Origin: Thioalkalivibrio sp. XN8
GTDB lineage: Bacteria > Pseudomonadota > Gammaproteobacteria > Steroidobacterales > XN24
Direction of reading: 5' to 3'
NCBI RefSeq assembly: GCF_011058255.1
Contig: NZ_JAALFH010000033.1
Coordinates: 1 to 64,000 of the forward strand
DNA length: 64,000 nt
Shown here: piece after piece, positions 52,013 through 60,602 of the stretch
How the letters are laid out: each line of letters starts with the position of its first letter
How positions within the stretch are numbered: the first letter of the stretch is position 1
Translations under genes and position numbers: made by a program
Notes under the pieces: generated by a model
Told to the model about the DNA's origin: nothing
What the model saw: only the letters and a program-made list of their open reading frames with translations
Databases searched by the model: none

Positions 52013-52711
52013 ATGCCGCCGCACCAGACCACTGTCCACGTCCGCCTCCAGTCCGTCAGCAAGGACTACGACGAGCACGGCCAGCCCCATCCCGTCCTGC
52101 GCGAAGTCACGGCGGAGATCGCCCGCGGCGAGCTGATCGTGCTCGTCGGGCGCTCGGGCTCCGGCAAGAGCACGCTCCTGAACATCATCGGCGGGCTGGA
52201 CCGCCCGACCCGCGGCGAGATCACCATCGCCGGGCAGCCCCTGTCCGGGCTGTCCGAGGACGGCCTGGCGCGGTTGCGCCGCCGCGAGATCGGCTTCGTG
52301 TTCCAGTTCTTCAACCTGGTGCCGACCCTGACCGCGCTGGAGAACCTCCTCCTGCCGCTGGACCTGCTGGGGGTGGACCGGGCCGAGGCGCGGCAGCGCG
52401 CCGAGGACTGGCTGGCGGCGGTGGGGCTCGCGGGGCGCGGCGGCTCCTTCCCCGAGGAGCTGTCCGGCGGCGAGCAGCAGCGAGTGGCGCTGGCGCGCGC
52501 CCTGATTCACCGCCCGGGCCTGGTGATTGCCGACGAGCCAACGGGCAACCTGGACCTCGAGACCGCCCAGCAGGTGCTCCGCCTGCTGGACGACCTCTGT
52601 CGCCGCGAGGGCACCACGCTGGTGATGGCGACCCACAGCCCGGAAGTGGTGGGCGTGGCCGACCGCGTGTTCTCGATCCACGAGGGGCGGCTGGAGATCT
52701 CGACGCCGTGA
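52013..52711 (+). CDS. ABC transporter ATP-binding protein (YbbA/LolD-type)
   Basis: The 232-residue product has Walker A (GRSGSGKST), FVFQFFN Q-loop, the signature LSGGEQQR and Walker B (LVIADEPTGNLD). It belongs to the MacB/LolD/YbbA subfamily working with FtsX-type permeases. ATG at 52013. The stop overlaps the permease start (GTGA at 52708-52711). It follows the psp genes on the same strand after 116 bases, so it may be part of the stress operon. Confidence 0.93.
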   Translation: MPPHQTTVHVRLQSVSKDYDEHGQPHPVLREVTAEIARGELIVLVGRSGSGKSTLLNIIGGLDRPTRGEITIAGQPLSGLSEDGLARLRRREIGFVFQFFNLVPTLTALENLLLPLDLLGVDRAEARQRAEDWLAAVGLAGRGGSFPEELSGGEQQRVALARALIHRPGLVIADEPTGNLDLETAQQVLRLLDDLCRREGTTLVMATHSPEVVGVADRVFSIHEGRLEISTP

Positions 52712-55236
52712 GCCGCCTGCTGGCCCGCTCCGGACGGCGCTTTTTCATCCGCCATCCCTGGCAGTACGTGCTGGCGGTGATCGGCGTGGCGCTGGGCGTG
52801 GCCGTGGTGCTCGGCGTGGATCTGGCCGGCGCCAGTGCCCGGCGCGCCTTCGACGCCTCGACCGAGATGGTGATGGGCCGGGCGACGCACCAGGTCCTGC
52901 CGCGGACGGGCGGGCTGGAGGAGATGCTGTACCCGGAGCTGCGCCGGACGATGCATGCCCGGCCTGGCGGCGGCGCGGCGGCCCCCGCCGTCGAAGGTGC
53001 GTTGACGCTGCCCGGTGGGCGCCGAGCCCTGCTGCTCGGCCTGGATCCCTTCGTCGAGGCCCCCTTTCGCGACGAGCTGACGGCGTGGAGCGGAGACGTG
53101 GACCTGCTGTCCCTGTTGGCCCGCCCCGGCGCGGTGGCGCTGCCGGCCCCGCTCGCGGCCGAGCTGGGCATCGCCCGGGGCGACCGCATCGAGGCTGTCA
53201 CCGCCGCCGGCCCGATCCAGCTCGAGGTGGCCGGGATCGTGGTCCCGGACGAGGCGCAGGCGGCCGCCGCCTCGGGCTATGTCTTCGCCGACATTGCCAC
53301 TGCGCAGGAGCTGCTCGGCATGGTGGGCGAACTCAGTCGCATCGACCTGATCGTCGACGACGCCCTGGCGGCGGAGCTGGCCGCAAGCCTGCCGCCGGAA
53401 GTCGAACTGGTCGAGGCCTCGGCCCGTTCGCGCGCCACCTTCGGCATGACCAGCGCCTTCCGGCTCAACCTGACCGCACTCTCGCTGCTGGCGCTCCTGG
53501 TCGGCGCCTTCCTGATCTACAGCACCATGAACTTCCTGGTGGTACGCCGGACCCGGACCATCGGCATCCTCCGCAGTGTCGGCGTCGATCGCGCCGGGAT
53601 GGTTCGCAGCATCCTCGGCGAAGCCCTGGTGGTCGGCGTCCCGGGCACGCTGCTCGGCCTGCTGCTGGGCGCCGCGCTGGGCTCCGGCCTGACCGGGCTC
53701 GTGGTGCAGACCATCGACGATCTCTATTTCCGGCTGCGCGTGGATGCGCTGGCACTGGCCGGCTGGCCCTTCGCCAAGGCGGCGGCGCTCGGGGTGGGCG
53801 CCACCATTGCGGCGGCCCTGGGCCCGGCCCTGGAAGCGGCGAGCATCCCGCCGCGGGCGGTGCTGTCGCGCGCCTCGATGGAGCGGCGTACCCGCCGGCG
53901 CCTGCCATGGCTGGCGGCGGGCGCCGGCCTGGCGCTGGTCCTGGCGGTCGCCCTGCTGGCCGCCGGCGGCAACTCGCTGGTGATCTCCTTCGCGGGCCTG
54001 TTCGGCGTCTTCCTCGCCGCCGCGCTCGCCACGCCGCCGGGGACTGCCGGTCTCATGGCCCTGCTGGACCGTGTGCTGCCGGCCCGGCTGCCGGTGCCGG
54101 CGCGCATGGCCATCCGCGGCACCACCGCTTCGCTCAGCCGCACCGGCGTCGCCGTGGCCGCCCTGGCCGTAGCGGTGGCCACGGTGATCGGCGTCGGCCT
54201 GATGGTCAGCAGTTTCCGCCTCAGCGTGGACGAGTGGCTGCGCCAGACCCTGGTGGCTGATTTCTATCTCGCGGTGGACGAAGCCTGGTGCGAGGGCGCC
54301 GCCGGGCTCGACCCGCTCGCCGCCGACCTGTACCGCCTGCCCGCCATCGACGAGGTCACCTACTCGCAGCGCATTCGGGTGCAGGCCGGCGGCGAGGAGT
54401 GGCGCCTGTGGGCCGTGGATCCCGGCAGGCGGGGCCTGGGCTCGGCCATCCTCCAAGGCGATCCCGCCACTGCGCGGGCACGTTTCGACGCCGGCGAGGC
54501 CGTGCTCGTCTCCGAGCCCTGGGCCAATCGCCGCGGCACCCGCGTCGGCGAGATCATCAGCCTGCCCACGCCCCGGGGCATCGTCGACTTCCCGGTGGCG
54601 GGCGTGTTCCGCGACTACACCTCCGATCGCGGCGTGATTGCGCTCCACCGGGACCGCTACCGCGAGTTGTGGGGCGACGCCTGCAGCGAGGGGGTGGGCG
54701 TGACCTTCGCGCCCGGCACCGACGATGCGACCGCGCGGCGCGCCATCGAGAGAGTGCTGCCCGAGGGCAGCGCCATCTGGCTGTCGAACAACGCCGAGCT
54801 GCGCGCCGCCTCGCTGGCGGTCTTCGACCGCACCTTCACCATCACGCGCGTGCTCCAGGTGCTGGTCGGCCTGGTCGCCTTCCTCGGCATTCTCTCCGCG
54901 CTGCAGGCCCTGCAACTCGAGCGAGTGCGCGAAACCGCGGTGCTGCGCGCCGTGGGCTGGCTGCCGCGCCAGCTCCGGGCCCTGGTGGTGGCCCAGACCG
55001 GGCTGCTCGGCCTGGCCGCGGGCCTGTTCGCCGTGCCGCTGGGCATCGTGCTGGCGGGATTGCTGGTCTTCGTCATCAACCGCCGCGCCTTCGGCTGGAC
55101 CATGACTTTCGAGGTCGGCGCCGGCGAGCTGCTGCAGGGACTGCTGCTCGCGCTCATCGCGGCGCTGCTCGCGGGCGTCTACCCCGCCTGGCGCACCAGC
55201 CGCCGGCCGGTGGCCGAGGACCTGCGCGAGGAGTGA
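52708..55236 (+). CDS. Large FtsX-type ABC permease (YbbP-like)
   Basis: The 842-residue product has ten predicted membrane helices in the doubled FtsX layout: N-terminal helix (about 16-36), periplasmic domain, three helices (about 260-390), a short linker helix pair (about 405-450), a second half with helix (about 490), a periplasmic domain, and three C-terminal helices ending in YPAWRTSRRP. This matches YbbP/lipoprotein-type exporters rather than MacB. GTG start at 52708. It ends just before repeat locus 3. Confidence 0.9.
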   Translation: MSRLLARSGRRFFIRHPWQYVLAVIGVALGVAVVLGVDLAGASARRAFDASTEMVMGRATHQVLPRTGGLEEMLYPELRRTMHARPGGGAAAPAVEGALTLPGGRRALLLGLDPFVEAPFRDELTAWSGDVDLLSLLARPGAVALPAPLAAELGIARGDRIEAVTAAGPIQLEVAGIVVPDEAQAAAASGYVFADIATAQELLGMVGELSRIDLIVDDALAAELAASLPPEVELVEASARSRATFGMTSAFRLNLTALSLLALLVGAFLIYSTMNFLVVRRTRTIGILRSVGVDRAGMVRSILGEALVVGVPGTLLGLLLGAALGSGLTGLVVQTIDDLYFRLRVDALALAGWPFAKAAALGVGATIAAALGPALEAASIPPRAVLSRASMERRTRRRLPWLAAGAGLALVLAVALLAAGGNSLVISFAGLFGVFLAAALATPPGTAGLMALLDRVLPARLPVPARMAIRGTTASLSRTGVAVAALAVAVATVIGVGLMVSSFRLSVDEWLRQTLVADFYLAVDEAWCEGAAGLDPLAADLYRLPAIDEVTYSQRIRVQAGGEEWRLWAVDPGRRGLGSAILQGDPATARARFDAGEAVLVSEPWANRRGTRVGEIISLPTPRGIVDFPVAGVFRDYTSDRGVIALHRDRYRELWGDACSEGVGVTFAPGTDDATARRAIERVLPEGSAIWLSNNAELRAASLAVFDRTFTITRVLQVLVGLVAFLGILSALQALQLERVRETAVLRAVGWLPRQLRALVVAQTGLLGLAAGLFAVPLGIVLAGLLVFVINRRAFGWTMTFEVGAGELLQGLLLALIAALLAGVYPAWRTSRRPVAEDLREE

Positions 55237-55280
55237 CCCACGTCCGCCGGCCGGCCATGACCCCGTCCCTGACCGCGGCT

Positions 55281-55346
55281 CGGGGCATTGCAGGGTCCCC
55301 TTCGCTTGGAAATCTGATGCCGCTCAGGGGAGCCCGCAATACCCCG
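55281..55346 (+). repeat. Hairpin element, locus 3 left (forward)
   Basis: 20-base arms (55281-55300 with 55327-55346), 17 of 20 pairing, around the family loop at 55301-55326, identical to those of locus 1 left and locus 2 left. The outer stem (CGGGGCATTGC) has no counterpart in loci 1 and 2. Confidence 0.88.
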
Positions 55347-55426
55347 GCCGCTGCCCCGGAGGCCCGTCAAACCCGCGGGCGCAGGTCAGCCCCGAGCCCG
55401 GTGCCGACCCTGTTACCTGCGCAGCG

Positions 55427-55494
55427 GCTGGGTATGACAGGGTCCTGTGAGCGGCATCAGATTTCCAAGCGAGCAGGACCCTGTCATGGCCAGC
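55427..55494 (-). repeat. Hairpin element, locus 3 right (inverted)
   Basis: 21-base arms (55427-55447 with 55474-55494), 19 of 21 pairing, with the inner 14 bases (ATGACAGGGTCCTG and complement) perfect. The inverted family loop at 55448-55473 has one base different from consensus. Confidence 0.9.
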
Positions 55495-55533
55495 CGGCGG
55501 ACGGGTCTTCAGGGGCCGTCACCGCGCGGACGG

Positions 55534-56523
55534 TCAGCCGTGCGAGGGGACCAGCACCGCAGCGCCCTGGAGCCGCCCGGCGCGCAGGTCGTCCAGCGCC
55601 TCGTTGGCGCGCGCCAGCGGGTAGGGCACGACCTCGGTCTGGATGGGAATCGTGTCGGCCAGGGCGAGGAAGTCGACCGCGTCGGCGCGGGTCAGGTTCG
55701 CCACGGAGCACAGCACGCGTTCGCCCCAGAGCAGCTCGTAGGGGAAGGCCGGGATGTCGCTCATGTGGATGCCGCCGCACACGACCGTGCCGCCCGGGCG
55801 TACGGCAGCCAGCGCGGCCGGCACCAGTTCGCCGACCGGGGCGAACAGCAGGGCGGCGTCCAGCGGCTCCGGCGCCGGCTCGTCCGAGCCGCCCGCCCAG
55901 CAGGCGCCCTGGGTCCGGGCGAAGTCCATCGCCGCGGTGTCGCCGGGCCGGGTGAAGGCGCAGATCTCGCGGCCCTGCCAGCGCGCGACCTGCGCGACGA
56001 TGTGGGCCGCGGCGCCGAACCCGTAGATGCCGAGGCGCCGCGCCGCGCCGGCCTTGGCCAGGGTGCGGTAGCCGATCAGGCCGGCGCACAGCAGCGGCGC
56101 CGCGTGCAGGTCGTCGTAGGCCGCCGGCAGGGGGAACACGAAGCGCGCGTCCGCGATCGCCTCTTCGGCATAGCCGCCGTCGAGCTGGTAGCCGGTGAAG
56201 CGCGCCTCGGGGCATAGGTTCTCCTGGCCTGCGCGGCAGTAGTCGCAGTCGCCGCAGCTCCAGCCCAGCCAGGGGATGCCGACCCGAAGGCCGGGCTCCA
56301 GCGGTACGTCCGCTGCCGCCTCGATCACGGTGCCGACGATCTCGTGGCCGGGGACGACGGGCAGGCAAGGGTCCGGCAGCTCGCCGTCGACCAGGTGCAG
56401 GTCGGTGCGGCACACGCCGCAGGCGGCGACCTGCACCCTGACCTCGCCGGCCTGGAGCCGGCGGCGACGCCGGCGCCGCTCGACCAGCGGCCGTCCCGGC
56501 GCGTCGAGGACCATGGCTTTCAT
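55534..56523 (-). CDS. Zinc-dependent alcohol dehydrogenase (MDR family)
   Basis: NAD(P)-dependent oxidation of an alcohol or reduction of an aldehyde. The 329-residue product has the catalytic zinc ligands in CGVCRTD and GHEIVG, the structural zinc site with four Cys in CGDCDYCRAGQENLC, and a Rossmann loop YGFGAAAHI (one Gly of GxGxxG replaced by Ala). A run of seven arginines (residues 17-23, coded by a CGCCGGCG-rich tract) replaces a more varied segment found in relatives and looks like local repeat expansion. ATG at 56521-56523. Confidence 0.92.
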   Translation of the reverse strand: MKAMVLDAPGRPLVERRRRRRRLQAGEVRVQVAACGVCRTDLHLVDGELPDPCLPVVPGHEIVGTVIEAAADVPLEPGLRVGIPWLGWSCGDCDYCRAGQENLCPEARFTGYQLDGGYAEEAIADARFVFPLPAAYDDLHAAPLLCAGLIGYRTLAKAGAARRLGIYGFGAAAHIVAQVARWQGREICAFTRPGDTAAMDFARTQGACWAGGSDEPAPEPLDAALLFAPVGELVPAALAAVRPGGTVVCGGIHMSDIPAFPYELLWGERVLCSVANLTRADAVDFLALADTIPIQTEVVPYPLARANEALDDLRAGRLQGAAVLVPSHG

Positions 56524-56616
56524 GCGCTCGTCTCCGGCCCCGTGTAGGCTGGCCCCTGCATCCCGTTCAGGGAAGGTTAACGAACCTCATGGCAGCTTGC
56601 GAGACAGGTTGGAGTG

Positions 56617-57501
56617 ATGCACGAGACGAAAGAGTTGTCGCCATGTCACCGGATTGGCCGCTGCCTGCTGGCGGGCGTCGCGCTGCTTGCGCTCGCGGGC
56701 TGCAGCACCTCGTATGTCTACGAGCGGGCCGACCGTTTCGCGGGGCGCTGGCTCAACGGGTACGTGGAGCTGCAGCCGGCCCAGCAGGCGGTGCTCGAAG
56801 CCGAGCTGGACGCGCTGCACGACTGGCACCGGCGCGAACACCTGCCCCGTTACTCGGCCTGGCTCCGCTCGCTGGCGGGGGAGCTGGCGGTCCCGGGCGA
56901 GCTCGGCCCGGCGGAACTCAGGGCCCGGGGCGAAGAGCTGGGCGAGTTCTGGCGCGAGCTCGCGGACCGGGCGTTGCCGCCGCTGCTGGAGCTCGGGGCC
57001 GGCATGGAGGACCCGCAGGTGGAAGAGTTCCTGGCGCGACTGCGGGAGGAGCATGCGGAGGAGCTCGAGGAAAGCGCCGAGCGCGCGCCGGAGGGCCACG
57101 CGGCGCGGCGCGCCCGCTCTATGGAGCGTTTCCTGAAGCGCTGGACCGGTTCCTTGTCGGCGGCCCAGCGAGCCGAGGTCCGGGCCTGGTCGCGCCAGCT
57201 CGAGCCCTCCCGCGAAGCCTGGCTGGAGAGCCGCCTGGGCTGGATCGACGCCATGGAACGCGCGCTGGGCAACCGGCGGGACGAGGAGGCCCTGGAAATC
57301 GCCGCGCAGCGACTGATCGTCCGGCCGGAGGACCGGTGGACGCCGACCTACGCGGCGCTGGTCGAACGCAACAGCGTCCGGACCACGGACTTTCTCGCCC
57401 GCTTCCTGGCGGAGCTGGAGAGCGGCCAGCGCGCCCGCGCCGTGGGCCGGCTGGAGGAGCTGGCCGCCGAGTTCGAGGCACTGGCGGCGAACGATGGCTG
57501 A
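56617..57501 (+). CDS. DUF6279-type lipoprotein
   Basis: The 294-residue product has a lipoprotein signal with lipobox LAGC (about residue 29), then STSYVYERADRFAGRWLNGYVEL, the opening that marks this family, and a long helical, Glu/Arg-rich domain. Role unknown; probably anchored in the outer membrane facing the periplasm. GTG at 56614 is an alternative start directly before the ATG at 56617; the Shine-Dalgarno (CAGG) fits the ATG better. Confidence 0.8.
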   Translation: MHETKELSPCHRIGRCLLAGVALLALAGCSTSYVYERADRFAGRWLNGYVELQPAQQAVLEAELDALHDWHRREHLPRYSAWLRSLAGELAVPGELGPAELRARGEELGEFWRELADRALPPLLELGAGMEDPQVEEFLARLREEHAEELEESAERAPEGHAARRARSMERFLKRWTGSLSAAQRAEVRAWSRQLEPSREAWLESRLGWIDAMERALGNRRDEEALEIAAQRLIVRPEDRWTPTYAALVERNSVRTTDFLARFLAELESGQRARAVGRLEELAAEFEALAANDG

Positions 57502-57583
57502 GTCGATTTGCTGCACTGCGTATAGCTGCGGCGCAGGACTGCTGATTTAATCCTCGGTCGGCCTGTTCACCGGAGAAAGGATC

Positions 57584-59260
57584 GTGGAGAAGCCCTGGCT
57601 CAACAGTTACCTGCCCGGCACGCCGGCCGAGATCGATCTCGGCGACGGCGCCACGCTGGTCAGCATTTTCGAGGAGAGCGCGCGGCGTTTCGCCGATCGC
57701 CCGGCCTTTTCGTGCATGGACCACGCCATCAGCTATGGCGAACTGGATCGCATGTCGGCCGCGTTCGCGGGGTGGCTGGCCAGCGCCGGGCTGCAGCCCG
57801 GTGCGCGCGTCGCCATCATGCTGCCCAACGTGCTGCAGTACCCGGTGGCGCTGTTCGGCATCCTGCGCGCCGGCATGACGGTGGTGAACGTCAACCCGCT
57901 GTACACGCCGCGCGAGCTGAAACACCAGCTGGTCGATTCGGGCGCGGAGGCGATCCTCATCCTGGAGAACTTCGCCGCGACTCTCGAGAAAGTGGTGGCG
58001 GAGACCGGCGTGAAGCACGTGGCGGTCACGGGGCTCGGCGACCTGCTCGCCTTTCCCAAGCGGCACATCGTGAATTTCGTCGTGCGCCGGGTGAAGAAGC
58101 TGGTGCCGGAGTACCAGCTGCCGGGCCATGTGGCCCTGGCCGATGCGCTGGCGCGCGGCCGGGCGCAGGGCTTCGAGCCGGTAGCGGTCAGCCAGGACGA
58201 CCTGGCTTTTCTGCAGTACACGGGCGGCACTACCGGCGTGTCGAAGGGCGCCATGCTCACCCACCGGAACATGGTGGCCAACCTGCGCCAGATGCACGCC
58301 TGGATCGGCGACCTGATCGACGAAGGACGCGAGGTGGTGATCACTGCGCTGCCGCTCTACCACGTGTTCAGCCTGGTGTGTAACTGCCTGCTGTTCATGT
58401 CGGTCGGCGGCCTCAACGTGCTGATCACCAATCCGCGCGATGTCCCGGCCTTCGTCAAGGAACTGTCGAAGCTGAAGTTCTCGATCATCACCGGCGTCAA
58501 CACGCTCTACAATGCGCTGCTGCAGGACCCGGGTTTCGCCAAGCTCGATTTCAGCCACCTCAAGTGGGCGGGTGCCGGCGGCATGGCGCTGCAGGCGGCG
58601 ACGGCCCAGCAGTGGCACGACGTCACCGGCAAGTACGTGCAGGAAGGCTACGGCCTGACCGAGACCTCGCCGGTGGTGAGCATGCAGCCGACCACGGTGG
58701 ATGCGGTCTTTACCGGCACCATCGGCCTGCCGCTGCCCTCGACCGAGGTGGTGATCCGCGACGAGGACGGCCGCGACCTCGCGCCCGGCGAGCCCGGCGA
58801 GCTGTGCGTGCGCGGTCCGCAGGTGATGAAGGGCTACTGGCAGCGGCCGGAGGCCACCGAGCAGGTGATGTATCCCGACGGCTTCCTGCGCACCGGCGAC
58901 ATCGCCACCATGGATGAGCAGGGCTTCTTCCGCATCGTCGACCGCAAGAAGGACATGATCCTGGTGTCGGGCTTCAACGTATTCCCCAACGAGGTGGAGA
59001 ACGTGGTCACCCTGCACCCGGACGTCATCGAGGCGGCCTGCATCGGCGTGGCCGACCCGAAATCCACGGAGGCGGTAAAGATCTTCGTGGTGAAGCGCGA
59101 GGGCGCCACGCTGGATGCGAACGGCGTCATTTCCTGGTGCCGCGAGAGCCTGACGGCGTACAAGGTGCCGCGGCACGTGGAGTTTCGCGCCGAACTGCCC
59201 AAGACGAATGTCGGCAAGATTCTTCGCCGGGCGCTGCGCGACGAGGCGCAGGGAGGCTGA
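57584..59260 (+). CDS. fadD: Long-chain fatty-acid--CoA ligase
   Basis: Activates fatty acids to acyl-CoA for beta-oxidation. The 558-residue product is an ANL-superfamily enzyme: P-loop YTGGTTGVSKGA (about residues 211-222), GYGLTETSP, the TGD hinge region with DRKKDMILVSGFNVFP, and the C-terminal catalytic Lys in KTNVGKILRR. Length matches E. coli FadD (561). GTG start at 57584 with GGAGAAAGG upstream. It fits with fadE here and the acyl-CoA genes at the right end. Confidence 0.95.
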   Translation: MEKPWLNSYLPGTPAEIDLGDGATLVSIFEESARRFADRPAFSCMDHAISYGELDRMSAAFAGWLASAGLQPGARVAIMLPNVLQYPVALFGILRAGMTVVNVNPLYTPRELKHQLVDSGAEAILILENFAATLEKVVAETGVKHVAVTGLGDLLAFPKRHIVNFVVRRVKKLVPEYQLPGHVALADALARGRAQGFEPVAVSQDDLAFLQYTGGTTGVSKGAMLTHRNMVANLRQMHAWIGDLIDEGREVVITALPLYHVFSLVCNCLLFMSVGGLNVLITNPRDVPAFVKELSKLKFSIITGVNTLYNALLQDPGFAKLDFSHLKWAGAGGMALQAATAQQWHDVTGKYVQEGYGLTETSPVVSMQPTTVDAVFTGTIGLPLPSTEVVIRDEDGRDLAPGEPGELCVRGPQVMKGYWQRPEATEQVMYPDGFLRTGDIATMDEQGFFRIVDRKKDMILVSGFNVFPNEVENVVTLHPDVIEAACIGVADPKSTEAVKIFVVKREGATLDANGVISWCRESLTAYKVPRHVEFRAELPKTNVGKILRRALRDEAQGG

Positions 59261-60002
59261 CATCGGCATCCTGAACCAGCTGTCCCGGGTTCTCGTCCTG
59301 CTCCTGCCGGTCCTGCTGGCGGGACCGGCGGCGGCGAGCGATCCGGGTCTCGCGGTCCCCCCGCACCAGGCGCTCTACCATGCCTCGGTGCGGGGGATCC
59401 CGGTGCGGGTCGGCCTGCGCCTCGAAGCCAGGGACAACGGTTTCTACCAGTACCGCTCCTGGGCCGAGCCACGCGGGCTGCTGGGATTCATTAACCGGGA
59501 GCTGACCGAAACCAGCCTGTTCACGGTGGCCGACGGGCGCGTAATGCCCATTTCTTACCGCAAGCGCGACGAGTTCGGCGACCGGCACAGCGACATGCGC
59601 TTCGACCCGGTCGCCGGCACGGTCCAGATCAAGTACCGCGGCAGGGAGTCCACGGTCGACTGGGAGCCCGGGATCTACGACCTGCTCAGTCTGCGGGTGG
59701 CGCTGGCCCATGACCTTGCGCGCGGCGAGCTGGGCGAGGTGTACCGGGTGGTCGATGATCGCGGCCGCGTGGATGCGGTCGACGTCACCGTCGCGGCGCA
59801 GGAGCCGATCGATACGCCCCTGGGCCGCCTCGAAACCGTGCGGCTGGAGTACTACAGCGAGCGCCGCGACCGGCTTTTCCGGCTCTGGATCGCGCCGGAG
59901 ATGGACACCGCGCTCGTCGCCCTCGAGCAATACGAGGGCGGCGACCTGCGGGGCCGGCTGGAGATCGTGGAGTACCAGCGGCTGGAGGCCGCCGGGGACT
60001 GA
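59208..60002 (+). CDS. DUF3108 family exported protein
   Basis: A secreted or periplasmic beta-rich protein of unknown role. The body matches DUF3108 (YHASVRGIPVRVGLRLE, FINRELTETSLF, LPLGRLETVRLEY-like strand, FRLWIAPEMD). The start is uncertain: the signal-like stretch LNQLSRVLVLLLPVLLAG begins near 59271, downstream of a good GGGAGG at 59249-59254, but no ATG/GTG/TTG stands there in frame. The only normal start is ATG 59208, which would overlap fadD by 53 bases and add a basic leader. A rare ATC or CTG start is possible. Confidence 0.75.
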   Translation: MSARFFAGRCATRRREADIGILNQLSRVLVLLLPVLLAGPAAASDPGLAVPPHQALYHASVRGIPVRVGLRLEARDNGFYQYRSWAEPRGLLGFINRELTETSLFTVADGRVMPISYRKRDEFGDRHSDMRFDPVAGTVQIKYRGRESTVDWEPGIYDLLSLRVALAHDLARGELGEVYRVVDDRGRVDAVDVTVAAQEPIDTPLGRLETVRLEYYSERRDRLFRLWIAPEMDTALVALEQYEGGDLRGRLEIVEYQRLEAAGD

Positions 60003-60266
60003 TCAGCGCAGCCGGGAGCGGATGTTGCGATAGGCCTGGGCGAGCTCGTCGGTGAGCACGCCGAAGGCGGCGCCGACATCTTCCGAGGATTCCTTCGCTT
60101 CCTTCGCTGCCCCGGAGAGGCGGCTCTCGAGGCGCTCCCATTTCTTCTCGAGTTCGGACCACTCGTCCCGGAACTCGGCCTTGCCCAGCTCCATCTGCAC
60201 GCGCAGTTCGTCGCGCTCACGGCGCAGCCGCTCGAGGACCTGTTCGCGTTTCGATGCTTCGGTCAT
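60003..60266 (-). CDS. Small coiled-coil protein, function unknown
   Basis: An 87-residue cytoplasmic protein, almost entirely charged helix (EQVLERLRRERDELRVQMEL, SELEKKWERLESRL), with no membrane segment. GCGAGGTGC precedes the ATG at 60264-60266. Its stop abuts the DUF3108 stop base to base. It resembles short coiled-coil proteins encoded near stress genes, but no family is recognised. Confidence 0.75.
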   Translation of the reverse strand: MTEASKREQVLERLRRERDELRVQMELGKAEFRDEWSELEKKWERLESRLSGAAKEAKESSEDVGAAFGVLTDELAQAYRNIRSRLR

Positions 60267-60314
60267 GACATGCACCTCGCTTCTCCGCTGCCTGCCCAAA
60301 GCATAGATCAACGC

Positions 60315-60572
60315 TCAGCTTCCTCCAGTCGCCGACCGCCACCGCCGCGCCCGGCCGCCCAGCCACTGGCCGAGAAAATAGGCCCCGACGAACAGCGGCA
60401 GCGTCGCCAGCCGCCAGTCGAGCCCGAGCACGTCGCGGATCAGCCACACCAGCGGGATGGGTGCGTGAATAGCTACGACCCAGCGCCAGGAGCCCTTGGC
60501 CTCGCCGGCTCGCCAGTAGCCGAACGGCAGGTTGGCGAGCCACACCAGGGCCAGGGCGAGGGACAGGGCCAA
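60315..60572 (-). CDS. Small three-helix membrane protein, function unknown
   Basis: An 85-residue protein with three hydrophobic segments (about 2-18, 28-48, 55-71) and a basic C-terminus (GGRARRWR). The start must be TTG at 60570-60572 because an in-frame TAA stands directly before it; GGAG lies about ten bases upstream. It is encoded 30 bases after the SDR gene on the same strand. No family recognised. Confidence 0.65.
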   Translation of the reverse strand: MALSLALALVWLANLPFGYWRAGEAKGSWRWVVAIHAPIPLVWLIRDVLGLDWRLATLPLFVGAYFLGQWLGGRARRWRSATGGS

Positions 60573-60602
60573 TTAGAAGCGCTCCAGATGCTGCCCGCGG
60601 CC

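Larger units (their letters stand above)
55281..55494. repeat. Repeat locus 3: paired inverted hairpins with longer stems
   Basis: Fills most of the 297-bp gap between the convergent permease and alcohol dehydrogenase genes. A forward hairpin (55281-55346), an 80-bp interior unrelated to those of loci 1 and 2, and an inverted hairpin (55427-55494). Fragments of the flanking unit are seen at 55269-55277 (CTGACCGCG) and after the right hairpin (GGGTCTTCAGGGGCCG at 55503). No credible gene in this gap. Confidence 0.85.

Noticed and set aside
57119-59269. 716-codon minus-strand frame opposite fadD
   Set aside because: fadD has all ANL motifs on the plus strand. The antisense product is compositionally biased and has no ribosome site.
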